A stretch of 64,000 bases of DNA from Verrucomicrobiota bacterium (GCA_016871415.1 VHDL01000009.1:27999-91998); one strand, 5' to 3'. Positions 1 to 11,443 are shown, numbered from the stretch's first letter. Notes: generated by a model not told the origin, from the sequence alone. A program made the numbers and translations.

Positions 1-974
1 TTCTGGGCGTCGTTGTGCTCGAGGAAGCCGAAGATCAGGCCCGAGGCGAAGCTGTCGCCGCCGCCGACGCGGTCGAGGATCTCCAGCTCGGGGAACTTGA
101 TGCTGTCGTGGAACTTGCCGTCATGCCAGCAGATCGCGCTCCAGTCGTTCTTCGTGGCGGTGATCACGCGGCGCAGGGTGGTCGCGGCCACCTTGAAGTT
201 CGGGAACTGCTTCACCGCCTCGGCGATCATGTCCTTGAAGGCCTGCGTCTCGATGTTGGAGATGTTGTGGTCCACGCCCTTGACCTCGAAGCCGAGCGAG
301 GCCGTGAAGTCCTCCTCGTTCCCAATCATAACGTCGACGTACTTGGCGATCTCGCGGTTGACCTCCTGCGCCTTCTTCAGACCGCCGATGGTCTTCCAGA
401 GCGAGGGCCGGTAGTTGAGGTCGTAAGAGACGACCGTGCCGTGCTTCTTGGCGGCCTTGACGGCCTCGATGGTCGCCTGGGCGGTGGTCTCGGAGAGGGC
501 GGCGAAGATACCGCCAGTGTGCAGCCAGCGCACGCCGAGCTTACCGAAGAGGTGCTCCCAGTCGAAGTCGCCGGGCTTGATCTGCGAGGCGGCGGTGTTG
601 CCGCGGTCAGGCACGCCGACGGCGCCGCGGATGCCGAAGCCGCGCTCGGTGAAGTTGAGGCCGTTGCGGACCGTGCGGCCGATGCCGTCATCCTCGCGCC
701 ACTTGATGAAGTCGGTGTTCACGCCGCCCTGCATCACGAAATCCTCGAGCAGACGTCCGACCTCGTTGTCGACGAAGGCGGTGCAGACGGCGGTGCGCAG
801 GCCGAAGCACTTGCGCAGGCCGCGGGCGACGTTGTATTCGCCGCCGCCCTCCCAGGCCGTGAAGTGGCGGGCGGTGCGGACGCGGCCCTCGCCGGGGTCG
901 AGGCGAAGCATGATCTCGCCCAGCGACAGCTGGTCGAAGGCGCATTCCTTGGCGGACTTGATTTGGAGGGACAT
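1..974 (-). CDS. PfkB-family sugar kinase, KDG-kinase-like (3' end cut by window edge)
   Basis: The minus-strand frame starting at the ATG at 974 is open to the window edge (324 codons). It reads as a ribokinase/PfkB-type kinase that phosphorylates a sugar or sugar acid with ATP in the cytoplasm. The N-terminal part has the sugar-binding glycine-rich stretch WEGGGEYNVARGL (about residues 41-53). Near the visible C-terminus is DRVGGGDSFASG, the anion-hole/catalytic-Asp signature of the family. The match to 2-keto-3-deoxygluconate kinases is my inference from these motifs and from the neighbours. It lies 18 bases downstream of the Ldh-family gene and looks like the third gene of a minus-strand operon, opposite a hexuronate-type transporter. 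The C-terminus is not visible, so full length cannot be judged. Confidence 0.88.
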   Translation of the reverse strand, partial: MSLQIKSAKECAFDQLSLGEIMLRLDPGEGRVRTARHFTAWEGGGEYNVARGLRKCFGLRTAVCTAFVDNEVGRLLEDFVMQGGVNTDFIKWREDDGIGRTVRNGLNFTERGFGIRGAVGVPDRGNTAASQIKPGDFDWEHLFGKLGVRWLHTGGIFAALSETTAQATIEAVKAAKKHGTVVSYDLNYRPSLWKTIGGLKKAQEVNREIAKYVDVMIGNEEDFTASLGFEVKGVDHNISNIETQAFKDMIAEAVKQFPNFKVAATTLRRVITATKNDWSAICWHDGKFHDSIKFPELEILDRVGGGDSFASGLIFGFLEHNDAQ

Positions 975-992
975 GGCGGGGATGGGAAGGGG

Positions 993-2087
993 TCAGGCAA
1001 CGGGCAGGGACGCGAGGTCGAAGGGCCTGTGACCGCTGTGCGCGGCGATGCGGTTGAACTCCTCGATTTCGGCCTTGGAGAAGAGGAGCCCGCCGGCCTT
1101 GCGGCTGCGCTCGGCGGCCGCGGCCTCGAGCTGGCCGGGCAGCATGCACTTCTCGTTGCCGTGCCCGAGGATGTCCGTGACGACGGCCTTCACGTTCTGC
1201 GCCTGGCTGCGCCCCTGGGCAAAGACGCCGGAGCTCAGGGCCTCGGGATGGATGACCTGGAAGAAGAAGGCGCAGGCCTGTTTCTCCCCGGGCACGTGCG
1301 TGCGGCTGCGGATGGTTGGAAGGGAGCCGCCGATAAACGCGGCGACAATCTCATTGATGAGCGAGAGTCCGTAGCCCTTGTGGGCGCCGAAGGGGATGAG
1401 GGACACGGCCTCGTTGGGGTCGAGGGTCGCCTTGCCGTCCTTGTCGACCGCGGCGTCGGGCGGCAGGGGCTTGCCCTCGCGCTTGAGGACCTGCACGCGT
1501 CCCATGGCGATGACGGAGGTGGCCCAGTCAATCACGATGGGGAAGCCGAGGGACTCGGTCGTCGGGAAGCCCCACGAGTGGGGATTGGTGCCGAGGGTCG
1601 GGAACTTGCCCTGGAAGGGTACGACCTCGGCCAGGGTGGCGGTGCAGTTGGTGTAGGCGATGTAACCGCGCTTGGCCGCTTCCATGACGTAGCCGCCGCC
1701 CCAGAGGTAGTGGAAGGCGTTGTCGACGGAGACCGTGCCCACGCCGTACTTGTCGGCGAGCTGGATGCAGCGCTCGATGGCGTCGACGGCCACGGCCTGG
1801 CCGAGCTTCTGGTGCGCGTCCCACACTTCGGCCGCCTCAAAGCGGGAGGGCTTGCGGGTGACGATAGCGTTCGGCGTGCAGCCGGGTACCTTGGCGCCGG
1901 AACCGAAGAGCTCGTCCAGGTGCAGGGCCTTGAGGGCGTTGTGGGTGCGGATGCCGTGATGGGTGGCCATGCTCGCCATCTGGGCGGCCTGGGCCGATTC
2001 CCTGGCCCCGAAGCCGCGCCTCACGTAGGCGGCGGTGACGAGGGCCTCGTGGGTCTCGCGTGAGATGACGTGGAAGGTCTCGCTCAT
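993..2087 (-). CDS. Ldh-family (type 2 malate/L-lactate) NAD(P)-dependent dehydrogenase
   Basis: This is a 364-residue protein of the malate/L-lactate/ureidoglycolate dehydrogenase family, which oxidises 2-hydroxy acids or reduces 2-keto acids with NAD(P) using a fold unlike the classical Rossmann enzymes. Family features visible are the N-terminal ATHHGIRTHN segment (about residues 42-51) with the conserved His-Gly, NCTATLAEVVPFQG (near 150), TNPHSWGFPT (near 170) and FGAHKGYGLSL (near 255). The length is typical. It sits between the D-2-hydroxyacid dehydrogenase and the sugar kinase with 18-base gaps on both sides, so it is probably co-transcribed with them. The substrate is unknown. A sugar-acid-derived keto acid is likely from context. 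Confidence 0.9.
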   Translation of the reverse strand: MSETFHVISRETHEALVTAAYVRRGFGARESAQAAQMASMATHHGIRTHNALKALHLDELFGSGAKVPGCTPNAIVTRKPSRFEAAEVWDAHQKLGQAVAVDAIERCIQLADKYGVGTVSVDNAFHYLWGGGYVMEAAKRGYIAYTNCTATLAEVVPFQGKFPTLGTNPHSWGFPTTESLGFPIVIDWATSVIAMGRVQVLKREGKPLPPDAAVDKDGKATLDPNEAVSLIPFGAHKGYGLSLINEIVAAFIGGSLPTIRSRTHVPGEKQACAFFFQVIHPEALSSGVFAQGRSQAQNVKAVVTDILGHGNEKCMLPGQLEAAAAERSRKAGGLLFSKAEIEEFNRIAAHSGHRPFDLASLPVA

Positions 2088-2105
2088 GGGATGGGAAGGC
2101 GCGGA

Positions 2106-3092
2106 TCAGACGACTTTCTTCACGGGCACCTCGGGGTTAATCTGCGCGAGGGGCTTCTCGCCGTGCATGGCGCGGATGAGGTTGGTCACGGCGGCGACGG
2201 CCTGGCGCTGCACGCTCTCCGCGGTGCGCGAGCCGATGTGCGGGGTGACGACGCAGTTGGGCAGCTTGGTCAGGGGATGGTCGGCCCGCGGGGGCTCCTC
2301 GTCGAGCACGTCGGTGCCGTAGCCGCCCACGCGGCCCGACTTCAGGGCCTCGGCGATGTCGGCCGTGTGCACGATCTCGCCGCGCGCGCAGTTGAGGATG
2401 AGCACGCCGGGCTTCATTCTGGCGATGGTCTCGGCGCGCACCAGGTCGCGGGTCTCGGGGGTGAGGTTGGTGTGCAGGGAGAGGTAGTCGGCGGCCGCGA
2501 AGGCCTCGTCCATCGTGGCGGCGCGCTTCACTTCGTGCTGGGCGGCGAACTTGTCGTCCCAGTAGAGGTCGTAGCCCACGACCTTCATGCCGAAGGCGCG
2601 CGCCCGGACGGCGACCTCCTTGCCGATGCGACCCATGCCGATGATGCCGATGGTCTTTTCCAGCAGCTCATGGCCGGTCTTGCGCTTCCAGCCGCCGGAG
2701 CGCGTGGAGTCCGTGTGGAAGTGAAAATTCTTCTCCAGGGCGAGCAGGAGCAGGAAGGTGTGCTCGGCGACGGTCGTGTGATTGACGCCGGGGGTGAAGA
2801 GGAGAGGGATGCCCTTGGCGGTGAGGGTCTTGACGTCGATCTTGTCGACACCGATGCCATATTTAGACACGACCTTGAGGCGGGGCAGGGCCTTCTCGAT
2901 GACGGCCGCGGTGATCATGTCGTCGCCGCAGATGTAGCCGTCGAAGCCGCCCATCAGGGCGAGGGTGTCCGCCTCGCTCAGCGGCCCGCGCGCGGTGACC
3001 ACTTCCCATCCGGTCTCCTTCAGCATCCGATGGTGTTCGCCGGGAGTGTCCTGGAATGAGGTGGTGGTGAGCAGGATGCGCGTCTTGGCCAT
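2106..3092 (-). CDS. D-2-hydroxyacid dehydrogenase (phosphoglycerate dehydrogenase-like)
   Basis: This NAD-dependent D-isomer-specific 2-hydroxyacid dehydrogenase is about 328 residues when started at the ATG at 3092 (MAKTRILLTT). That start was preferred to an in-frame upstream ATG at 3113 because homologues begin at this strand. It has the Rossmann motif GMGRIGKEVA (about residue 150), the catalytic Arg in NCARGEIVHT, a Glu in DVLDEEPP and the catalytic His in VTPHIGS. Enzymes of this type reduce 2-keto acids such as glyoxylate, hydroxypyruvate or keto-sugar acids. It is first in the minus-strand operon with the Ldh-family enzyme and the PfkB kinase, and divergent from the transporter gene. 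The exact substrate cannot be read from the sequence. Confidence 0.9.
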   Translation of the reverse strand: MAKTRILLTTTSFQDTPGEHHRMLKETGWEVVTARGPLSEADTLALMGGFDGYICGDDMITAAVIEKALPRLKVVSKYGIGVDKIDVKTLTAKGIPLLFTPGVNHTTVAEHTFLLLLALEKNFHFHTDSTRSGGWKRKTGHELLEKTIGIIGMGRIGKEVAVRARAFGMKVVGYDLYWDDKFAAQHEVKRAATMDEAFAAADYLSLHTNLTPETRDLVRAETIARMKPGVLILNCARGEIVHTADIAEALKSGRVGGYGTDVLDEEPPRADHPLTKLPNCVVTPHIGSRTAESVQRQAVAAVTNLIRAMHGEKPLAQINPEVPVKKVV

Positions 3093-3198
3093 GGGCGTAT
3101 GCGTCCGAATCAAATGCTTTCCCCGTCCGCCGCGTCAACAGGACAACGGGGTTGGACTTGTGTTCGGGAGGGTTTTGGCTGGAAATACATTCACCCCC

Positions 3199-4557
3199 AT
3201 GAGCGATTCACCTACGAAAATCGGCTATCAGCGTTGGATCGTGTGCGCGTTGCTGTTCTTTGCCGCAACCATCAATTACATCGACCGTCAGGTCATTGGT
3301 CTACTCAAGCCGGAGCTGGAGAAGGCTTTCCAGTGGGATGAACGCACCTACGCGGGCATCGTGTTCAGCTTCCAGTTCGCCTACGCCATCGGCATGCTGC
3401 TCTCGGGCCGCATCATCGACCGGATCGGCATCAAGAAGGGCTTCATCATCTTCGTCGGGCTCTGGAGCCTGGCCGCCATCGGTCATGGTTTCGCCCACAG
3501 GCTCCCCGACTTCAGCCTGCCCTGGATGCAGATCGACGCCAAGACGGGCTTCGCCTTCGTCACCCTGACCGGAACCGCAGCCGGCTTCGCGCTCATGCGC
3601 TTCCTGCTCGGCCTCGGCGAGGCGGGTAACTTCCCCGCCTCCATCAAGGCCACCGCTGAATGGTTCCCCAAGAAGGAGCGTGCGTTGGCCACGGGCATCT
3701 TCAATTCGGGCACCAACGTCGGCGCCCTCGGCGCGCCGCTCCTCGTGCCCTGGATTGCCGTCACCTTGGGCTGGGAGTGGGCCTTCATCATCACCGGCGC
3801 GGTCGGCTTCCTCTGGATGGCTTGGTGGGCGGTCGCCTACTATGCCCCGCGTCAGCATCCGCGCATCACGCCCGCCGAAGTGGCCCACATCGAGTCCGAC
3901 CCGCCGGACGAGCAGGGCTCGGTCTCCTGGCTCAGTCTGCTGCGCTTCCGCCAGACCTGGGCGGTCGCGGTCGGCAAGTTCCTCACCGACCCGGTCTGGT
4001 GGCTCTACCTCTTCTGGATTCCCGGCTTCCTGAACAAGCAGCACGGCGTCGACCTCAAAAACATCGGCCTCCCGCTGGTCACCATCTACCTCATCGCCGA
4101 CGTGGGCAGCATCGGCGGCGGCTGGATCTCCTCGCGTCTGATCAAGGCGGGATGGACGGTGAACGCCGCCCGTAAGACGGCGATGGGCGTCTGCGCGGTC
4201 TCAGTCATCCCAATCGTCTTCGTCAACGACGTGGGCATGTGGCCCTCGGTCTTGCTGGTCTCGCTGGCCGCCGCCGCCCACCAGGGCTGGTCCTGCAACA
4301 TGTTCACGCTGGCCTCCGACATGTTCCCCCGCAAGGCGGTCGGCTCGGTGGTCGGCATCGGCGGCATGTCCGGAGCGGTCGGCGGCATGGTGCTCGCCTT
4401 CGTGGTCGGCGAGGTGCTGCAGCGCACGGGCTCCTACGCAATCCTCTGGTTCATCGCGGGTTCGGCCTACCTCATCGGGCTCGCCATCATCCACCTGCTC
4501 GTGCCTCGGATGGAGCCGGTGAGGATGGACGAGATCGCGGCCGCCGAGGCCCGCTAA
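3199..4557 (+). CDS. MFS transporter, hexuronate (ExuT/ACS family) type
   Basis: This is a 452-residue inner-membrane transporter. The N-terminus contains NYIDRQVIGLLKPEL, characteristic of the anion:cation symporter branch of the major facilitator superfamily that includes ExuT. Repeated hydrophobic segments are consistent with 12 membrane helices, and a GRIIDRIGIKKG loop follows helix 2. The ATG at 3199 was chosen because the upstream in-frame sequence is not protein-like. It probably imports a hexuronate or related sugar acid for the divergent dehydrogenase/kinase operon. Transport specificity is inferred from the family and context only. Confidence 0.9.
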   Translation: MSDSPTKIGYQRWIVCALLFFAATINYIDRQVIGLLKPELEKAFQWDERTYAGIVFSFQFAYAIGMLLSGRIIDRIGIKKGFIIFVGLWSLAAIGHGFAHRLPDFSLPWMQIDAKTGFAFVTLTGTAAGFALMRFLLGLGEAGNFPASIKATAEWFPKKERALATGIFNSGTNVGALGAPLLVPWIAVTLGWEWAFIITGAVGFLWMAWWAVAYYAPRQHPRITPAEVAHIESDPPDEQGSVSWLSLLRFRQTWAVAVGKFLTDPVWWLYLFWIPGFLNKQHGVDLKNIGLPLVTIYLIADVGSIGGGWISSRLIKAGWTVNAARKTAMGVCAVSVIPIVFVNDVGMWPSVLLVSLAAAAHQGWSCNMFTLASDMFPRKAVGSVVGIGGMSGAVGGMVLAFVVGEVLQRTGSYAILWFIAGSAYLIGLAIIHLLVPRMEPVRMDEIAAAEAR

Positions 4558-4580
4558 AGTTCTCCCTGAGGACGTGAAAA

Positions 4581-4598
4581 GGGCCCCGTGCGGGGCCC
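4581..4598. terminator. Bidirectional intrinsic terminator between MFS gene and leuS
   Basis: A perfect 7-bp GC stem with a 4-base loop (GGGCCCC-GTGC-GGGGCCC) is preceded by AAAA and followed by TCTCTGTT. It lies between the ends of two convergent genes, so it can serve both strands. Confidence 0.75.
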
Positions 4599-4623
4599 TC
4601 TCTGTTGGCGCGTGTCCGGTCGC

Positions 4624-7224
<2,601 letters not shown>

Positions 7225-7324
7225 GGGCGTCTGGAGATAGGCGGCTGCGGCCCGCGCTGGCAAGGTTTGGATGGCCGCCTGTCCCCGCTTGCCCCCATCG
7301 GGGGGCGGGCCCATCCTCGGCCCG

Positions 7325-8302
7325 ATGAACGTGCTCGTGGTGGGCGGCGCCGGCTACATTGGCTCCCATTGCGTCCGCCGCCTGCTGGCCGCGGGGCACC
7401 GACCGGTCGTGCTCGACGACCTGTCGCTGGGGCATGCGGAATCGGTGCCCGCCGGTACGCCGCTCATCCGCGCCGACATGGCCGATGCGGAGGCGCTCCG
7501 CTCCGCGGTCCGCGAGCATCGGATCGACGCGGCCTTCCACCTGGCCGCGCTGGCTGACGTCGGTGAGTCGGTCCGCGAGCCGGAGCGCTATCGGCTGCAC
7601 AACGTGGTCAAGGCCGCGGCAATGCTCGACGTGCTCGAGGCGGCCGGGGTGCGACGATTCGTCTTTTCCAGCAGCTGTGCGGTGTACGGCGTCCCGCCCA
7701 GGGTTCCGATCACGGAGGACATGCCGCTCATGCCGGTCAATCCCTATGGCCGCACGAAGCTCGAGGCCGAACGCAGGCTGGAGATCGCCGCCGGGGCGGG
7801 AAGGGCTTCCTACGTTGCCCTCCGCTATTTCAACGCGGCCGGGGCCGCCAGCGACGGCTCGACGGGTGAGGACCATGAGCCGGAGACGCACCTGATCCCG
7901 CTCGCCATCGGCGCCGCGCTCGGCCGTCGGCCTCCGCTCACGGTGTTCGGCACGGATTACCCGACGCCCGACGGCACCTGCCAGCGCGACTACGTGCATG
8001 TCGAGGACCTGGCCGACGCGCATGTGGCCGCGCTGACGCGGCTCGACCGGCCGGGGACCGCCCTCGCGCTCAACCTCGGCACGGGCCGTCCGCACTCAGT
8101 GCGCGAGGTCATCGCCTCGGTCGAGAGGGCGGGCGGCCGCCCGGTGCCCCATGCGTTCGGGCCGAGACGCGAAGGGGACCCGCCCGCGCTCTACGCCGAC
8201 GCCTCGCGCGCCCGCGCCGAGCTGGGCTGGTCGCCCCGGTTCACGGACATCGAAGCGATCGTCGGCTCCGCCTGGCGCTGGCACGTCTCCCGCAGCCGCT
8301 GA
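7325..8302 (+). CDS. galE: UDP-glucose 4-epimerase (extended SDR)
   Basis: The protein is 325 residues from the ATG at 7325. It interconverts UDP-glucose and UDP-galactose, feeding the Leloir pathway and surface polysaccharides. It has the NAD-binding motif GGAGYIGSH at residues 7-15, the SSSCAVYG catalytic Ser region (about 118), the YGRTK active-site Tyr-Lys (about 143) and the substrate-binding segment YFNAAGA (about 172). QRDYVHVEDLADAH (about 220) is highly characteristic of GalE. It is followed six bases later by the HIT-protein gene. Closely related sugar-nucleotide epimerases cannot be fully excluded. Confidence 0.93.
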   Translation: MNVLVVGGAGYIGSHCVRRLLAAGHRPVVLDDLSLGHAESVPAGTPLIRADMADAEALRSAVREHRIDAAFHLAALADVGESVREPERYRLHNVVKAAAMLDVLEAAGVRRFVFSSSCAVYGVPPRVPITEDMPLMPVNPYGRTKLEAERRLEIAAGAGRASYVALRYFNAAGAASDGSTGEDHEPETHLIPLAIGAALGRRPPLTVFGTDYPTPDGTCQRDYVHVEDLADAHVAALTRLDRPGTALALNLGTGRPHSVREVIASVERAGGRPVPHAFGPRREGDPPALYADASRARAELGWSPRFTDIEAIVGSAWRWHVSRSR

Positions 8303-8308
8303 TTTCCC

Positions 8309-8797
8309 ATGTCTGAACGCCTCCATCCTCACTGGCGCATGCGCTACGTCACGGCGCCCAAGGCCGCGTCCGAGGGCAGTCCCTTCGCGTCGCTGCTCGC
8401 CTCCGGAGACGACCGCGCCTCGCACATCGTGCATCGCGGTCCCGCCTGCTTCGTCATCATGAACGCCTACCCCTACGCGCCTGGCCACCTCATGGTGCTG
8501 CCCAATCGCGAGGTCGGCGAGCTTTCCGAGCTCACGGCCGCCGAGCGCGCCGAGATCATGGACCTGCTGGTCCGCTGTCAGGCCGTGTTGACCGCCGTCA
8601 TGAAGCCGGCTGGCTTCAACGTCGGGCTCAACGTCGGTCGCGTCGCTGGAGCCGGTCTGCCCGGCCACCTGCATTTCCACGTCGTCCCGCGATGGGAGGG
8701 CGACCATAACTTCATGCCGGTCGTAGCGGACACCCGCCTGCTCCCCCAGAGTCTGTCAGAGCTTTGGGAGACGCTCTCCGCCGCCTTCAAGGCCTAG
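8309..8797 (+). CDS. HIT-family nucleotide hydrolase/phosphorylase
   Basis: This is a 162-residue histidine-triad protein. The catalytic motif HLHFHVVPRW (about residues 120-129) matches H-x-H-x-H-x-x. NAYPYAPGHLMVLPNR (about 52-67) is the conserved nucleotide-binding strand of AP4A-phosphorylase-like HIT proteins. Such proteins cleave dinucleoside polyphosphates or AMP-linked compounds. The physiological substrate here is unknown. The gene follows galE closely and precedes phoH by about 40 bases, so co-transcription is plausible. Confidence 0.92.
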   Translation: MSERLHPHWRMRYVTAPKAASEGSPFASLLASGDDRASHIVHRGPACFVIMNAYPYAPGHLMVLPNREVGELSELTAAERAEIMDLLVRCQAVLTAVMKPAGFNVGLNVGRVAGAGLPGHLHFHVVPRWEGDHNFMPVVADTRLLPQSLSELWETLSAAFKA

Positions 8798-8835
8798 CGC
8801 TTGTCCTCCGCGTCAGCCTCGCCACCCTCCGACCT

Positions 8836-9795
8836 ATGCCCGAGCTCACGCTCACCTTCGCCGAAGGCCGTCACCGGTCCGCGCTCCACTGCGGCTCCGA
8901 TTCGCTGCTGGCGGAGGCTGAGGCTGCGCTGGCGGTGAAGATTGTCGCCCGCGACGCCTGGATGGATTGCAAGGGCGCGAAGGCCGCCCTTGCCCGCACC
9001 GAGGCCCTCTTCCAGGTCATGGAGGCCGCCCGTGCGCAGGGCATGCTCATCCGCGCCGATGACTTCCGACGCGCCCTACACGCCGCCGCGGAGGACCGCC
9101 TGGAGCCCTGGCGCGACCTAGTGACGCAGCCGGTGGTGCTCGCGCTCCGCCGCATGAGCGTGGTACCACGGACGTTCTCGCAGAAGCGCTACCTGCAGTC
9201 GGTGCTGCGCTCCGACATCACGTTCGGGGTTGGTCCGGCCGGCACGGGCAAGACCTACCTGGCCATGGCCGCCGCGGTCAACGCGCTCACGCAGGGGCAC
9301 GTCCGCCGGATTATCCTGACCCGCCCCGCGGTCGAGGCGGGCGAGGCGCTGGGGTTCCTCCCCGGCGACCTGCGCGAAAAGATCCTGCCCTACCTAGTAC
9401 CGCTCTACGACGCCCTCCATGACATGCTCGGCAAGGACGAGACGGCCCGCTTGATTGAGCGCAACGTGATCGAAGTGGCCCCGCTCGCCTACATGCGCGG
9501 CCGCACGCTCTCTGAGGCCTTTGTGGTCCTCGATGAGGCCCAGAACGCCACGACCGAGCAGATGATGATGTTCCTGACGCGCCTGGGCGAAAAGAGCCGC
9601 ATGGTCGTCACGGGTGATCCGACGCAGGTTGACCTACCGCGCTCATGTCTTTCGGGCTTGCACGAGGCGCTCGCCGCACTCGAACGGGTCCAAGGGGTGG
9701 AGATCTGCCGCTTCGACGAATCCGACGTGGTCCGTCACTCGCTGGTGGAGCGCATCGTCCGCGCCTACGCGCGCCACCGGAGGTCGCAGGGCTGA
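8836..9795 (+). CDS. phoH: PhoH-family ATPase
   Basis: The protein is 319 residues from the ATG at 8836. The start was chosen because MPELTLTFAEG begins the conserved N-terminal region, while the longer in-frame frame overlaps the previous gene. Walker A is GPAGTGKT (about residue 133). Walker B is VVLDEAQNAT (about 233) and is followed by the TRLGEKSRMVVTGDPTQVDLP sensor region. PhoH proteins are RNA-linked ATPases, and the direct overlap with ybeY is the classical arrangement that ties PhoH to RNA maturation. The stop codon overlaps the ybeY start (TGATG), implying translational coupling. Confidence 0.95.
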   Translation: MPELTLTFAEGRHRSALHCGSDSLLAEAEAALAVKIVARDAWMDCKGAKAALARTEALFQVMEAARAQGMLIRADDFRRALHAAAEDRLEPWRDLVTQPVVLALRRMSVVPRTFSQKRYLQSVLRSDITFGVGPAGTGKTYLAMAAAVNALTQGHVRRIILTRPAVEAGEALGFLPGDLREKILPYLVPLYDALHDMLGKDETARLIERNVIEVAPLAYMRGRTLSEAFVVLDEAQNATTEQMMMFLTRLGEKSRMVVTGDPTQVDLPRSCLSGLHEALAALERVQGVEICRFDESDVVRHSLVERIVRAYARHRRSQG

Positions 9796-10256
9796 TGGCG
9801 AGGGAGGTCCAGGTCGGCCAGCGTCGGCGGGGCGTCTCGGTGTCCCCGGCCTCGGTGGAACGTGTCGTGCACGCGCTGGACCGCAGCCGTCTGCGGCGTT
9901 GTCCCGCGGGATCGCTTTCGGTGGCGTTCATCGGGGATCGCGAGATTGCCCGGTTGCATGCGGACTTCCTCGATGACCCCTCGGTCACGGATGTCATCAC
10001 GTTCCCCGGTGAGCCGCACCCGGCGGAGCCCTTCGCGGGCGAGATCTGCATCAACGTCGATCAGGCCCGCCGCGCCGCCCGTGAGCACGGCCAGTCGCTG
10101 GCCGAGGAGCTGCGTCTCTACCTGGTGCACGGCTGGCTCCACCTTGCGGGACTCGACGACGGCACGCCCCGGCAGGTGGCCGCCATGCGCGCCGCTGAAC
10201 GCAAGGCCCTCACCTCGCTTGACCGCAAGGGGCTGTGGCTGCGCGTGAAGGAATAG
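9795..10256 (+). CDS. ybeY: Endoribonuclease YbeY (16S rRNA maturation)
   Basis: The protein is 153 residues, with the ATG overlapping the phoH stop. YbeY is a metal-dependent RNase in 16S rRNA 3'-end processing and ribosome quality control. The zinc motif reads [11 protein letters not shown] (about residues 113-123). The first two His ligands match the usual HGxLHLxGyDH, but the third His is Asp here. The conserved TDVITFP segment (about 73) is intact. The Asp replacement resembles what I recall in Bacteroidetes YbeY proteins, so loss of activity should not be assumed. Confidence 0.93.
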   Translation: MAREVQVGQRRRGVSVSPASVERVVHALDRSRLRRCPAGSLSVAFIGDREIARLHADFLDDPSVTDVITFPGEPHPAEPFAGEICINVDQARRAAREHGQSLAEELRLYLVHGWLHLAGLDDGTPRQVAAMRAAERKALTSLDRKGLWLRVKE

Positions 10257-10293
10257 GTTGGCCCGCCGCGACCGACCCGTTCCATCATCCGCT

Positions 10294-10950
10294 ATGGCCA
10301 GGACGGCGCTCATCTACTCAGGCGGGGTTGATTCGACCGTGCTGCTCGCCCATCTCCGGGCGGAGGGCAGGGAGTTGCACTGTCTGTCGGTGGACTACGG
10401 GCAGAGGCATCGTCGCGAACTCGAGGCCGCCCGCGCGATCTGCGCCCATTACGGCGTCAGCCACCGCCTCGCCGACCTCCGGGCGCTGGCCCCGCTCTTC
10501 GGCTCCAACGCCCTCACGGGGGGTGTCAAGGTGCCCGAGGGGCATTATGAGGAGGAGAGTATGAAGGCGACGGTCGTTCCGAACCGCAACATGCTGCTCA
10601 TCTCGGTCGCCACGGCCTGGGCGGTCTCACTGCGCGCGGAATCCGTCGCCTACGGCGCACACAGCGGCGACCACGCCATCTATCCGGACTGCCGTCCGGA
10701 GTTCGCGGAGGCCCTTGACCGCGCGGTCCGTCTGGCCGACTGGCATGAGGTGCGCCTGGAGCGTCCTTTCGTGAAGATGGACAAGGCGGCCATCGTGCGG
10801 AGGGGCGCTGAGCTGGGCGTCCCGTTCGGTCTGACCTGGTCGTGCTACGTGGGCGGTGAACGTCACTGCGGCAAGTGCGGCACCTGCGTGGAACGCAAGG
10901 AGGCCTTCCGTCTCGCCGGAGTCGCTGACCCCACGGACTACGCCGCCTGA
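10294..10950 (+). CDS. queC: 7-cyano-7-deazaguanine synthase
   Basis: QueC converts 7-carboxy-7-deazaguanine to preQ0 with ATP and ammonia, the last step before preQ1 in queuosine biosynthesis. The protein is 218 residues from the ATG at 10294; an upstream TTG was rejected. It has the PP-loop SGGVDST (residues 8-14), VPNRNMLL (about 95) and the zinc site [15 protein letters not shown] (about 184-198) with four cysteines. queD and queE follow about 1.7 kb later, after two intervening genes that have no known role in the pathway. Confidence 0.96.
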   Translation: MARTALIYSGGVDSTVLLAHLRAEGRELHCLSVDYGQRHRRELEAARAICAHYGVSHRLADLRALAPLFGSNALTGGVKVPEGHYEEESMKATVVPNRNMLLISVATAWAVSLRAESVAYGAHSGDHAIYPDCRPEFAEALDRAVRLADWHEVRLERPFVKMDKAAIVRRGAELGVPFGLTWSCYVGGERHCGKCGTCVERKEAFRLAGVADPTDYAA

Positions 10951-11014
10951 CCTTATACGTCCCTGAAGCGGGGCTGAAAGGTCATGCTCTCGAGGTCAAT
11001 GGGATTGATGGCCC

Positions 11015-11443
11015 GTGGTCCGCCGCGATTCTGACGTCGTGTCGCAGGTAATCCGCAGGTCGATCGCATGGGCCGCTCTCGTGGCCTGGCTCGGCGCGTC
11101 CGGTCTTTCCTGGGACCTGCTGCAGGTGGTGGCGTGGGTGAAGATGTCCGCCGAAAACGCCCGTTCGATGGACGTCGCGACGGCGGTCTCCAAGACGCTC
11201 AAGGACGAGCCCTGTTCGCTCTGCTGCGTCGTCAAGGCCGGTCGGGAGTCCTCTGAGACGGCCGCTCCCGCCGGTCCGACGGGGCAGTCCAAGTCCAAGG
11301 AGAAGGTGCAAGGCGCCCTCTGGACCGCCGGTGAGTCGCTCTCGCCTCGTCAAGAATTTGCCGACCTGGTCCCGATCGCGGTCAGGTCGCATGAAGGTCC
11401 TCTGCTGGAAGTGCCGGTGCCGCCTCCGAAGTCCGCGGCCTGA
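11015..11443 (+). CDS. Small membrane-anchored or secreted protein with CxLCC motif, unknown function
   Basis: This is a 142-residue frame from a GTG start. The N-terminal part (about residues 14-45) holds a hydrophobic segment (SIAWAALVAWLGASGLSW) that could be a signal or anchor. The mid-part has DEPCSLCCVVKAGR (about residues 64-77), and the rest is polar, Pro/Ser/Lys-rich and probably exported. I recall similar DxPCxLC segments in small proteins next to metal-related genes in Planctomycetes and Verrucomicrobia, but I cannot name the family. It lies between queC and an outer-membrane barrel gene with its own cysteine cluster. The start codon is uncertain. Confidence 0.6.
   Translation: MVRRDSDVVSQVIRRSIAWAALVAWLGASGLSWDLLQVVAWVKMSAENARSMDVATAVSKTLKDEPCSLCCVVKAGRESSETAAPAGPTGQSKSKEKVQGALWTAGESLSPRQEFADLVPIAVRSHEGPLLEVPVPPPKSAA

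Noticed and set aside
15..2063. A 682-codon plus-strand frame opposite the kinase and Ldh-family genes
   Set aside because: It is the antisense shadow of two well-supported genes, with Gly/Val/Glu-rich composition typical of high-GC reverse frames. Similar long antisense frames elsewhere were left out for the same reason.
10951..11014. Possible preQ1 riboswitch near queC
   Set aside because: The 64 bases after queC contain no recognisable preQ1 aptamer, and the queC start itself has no separate leader.
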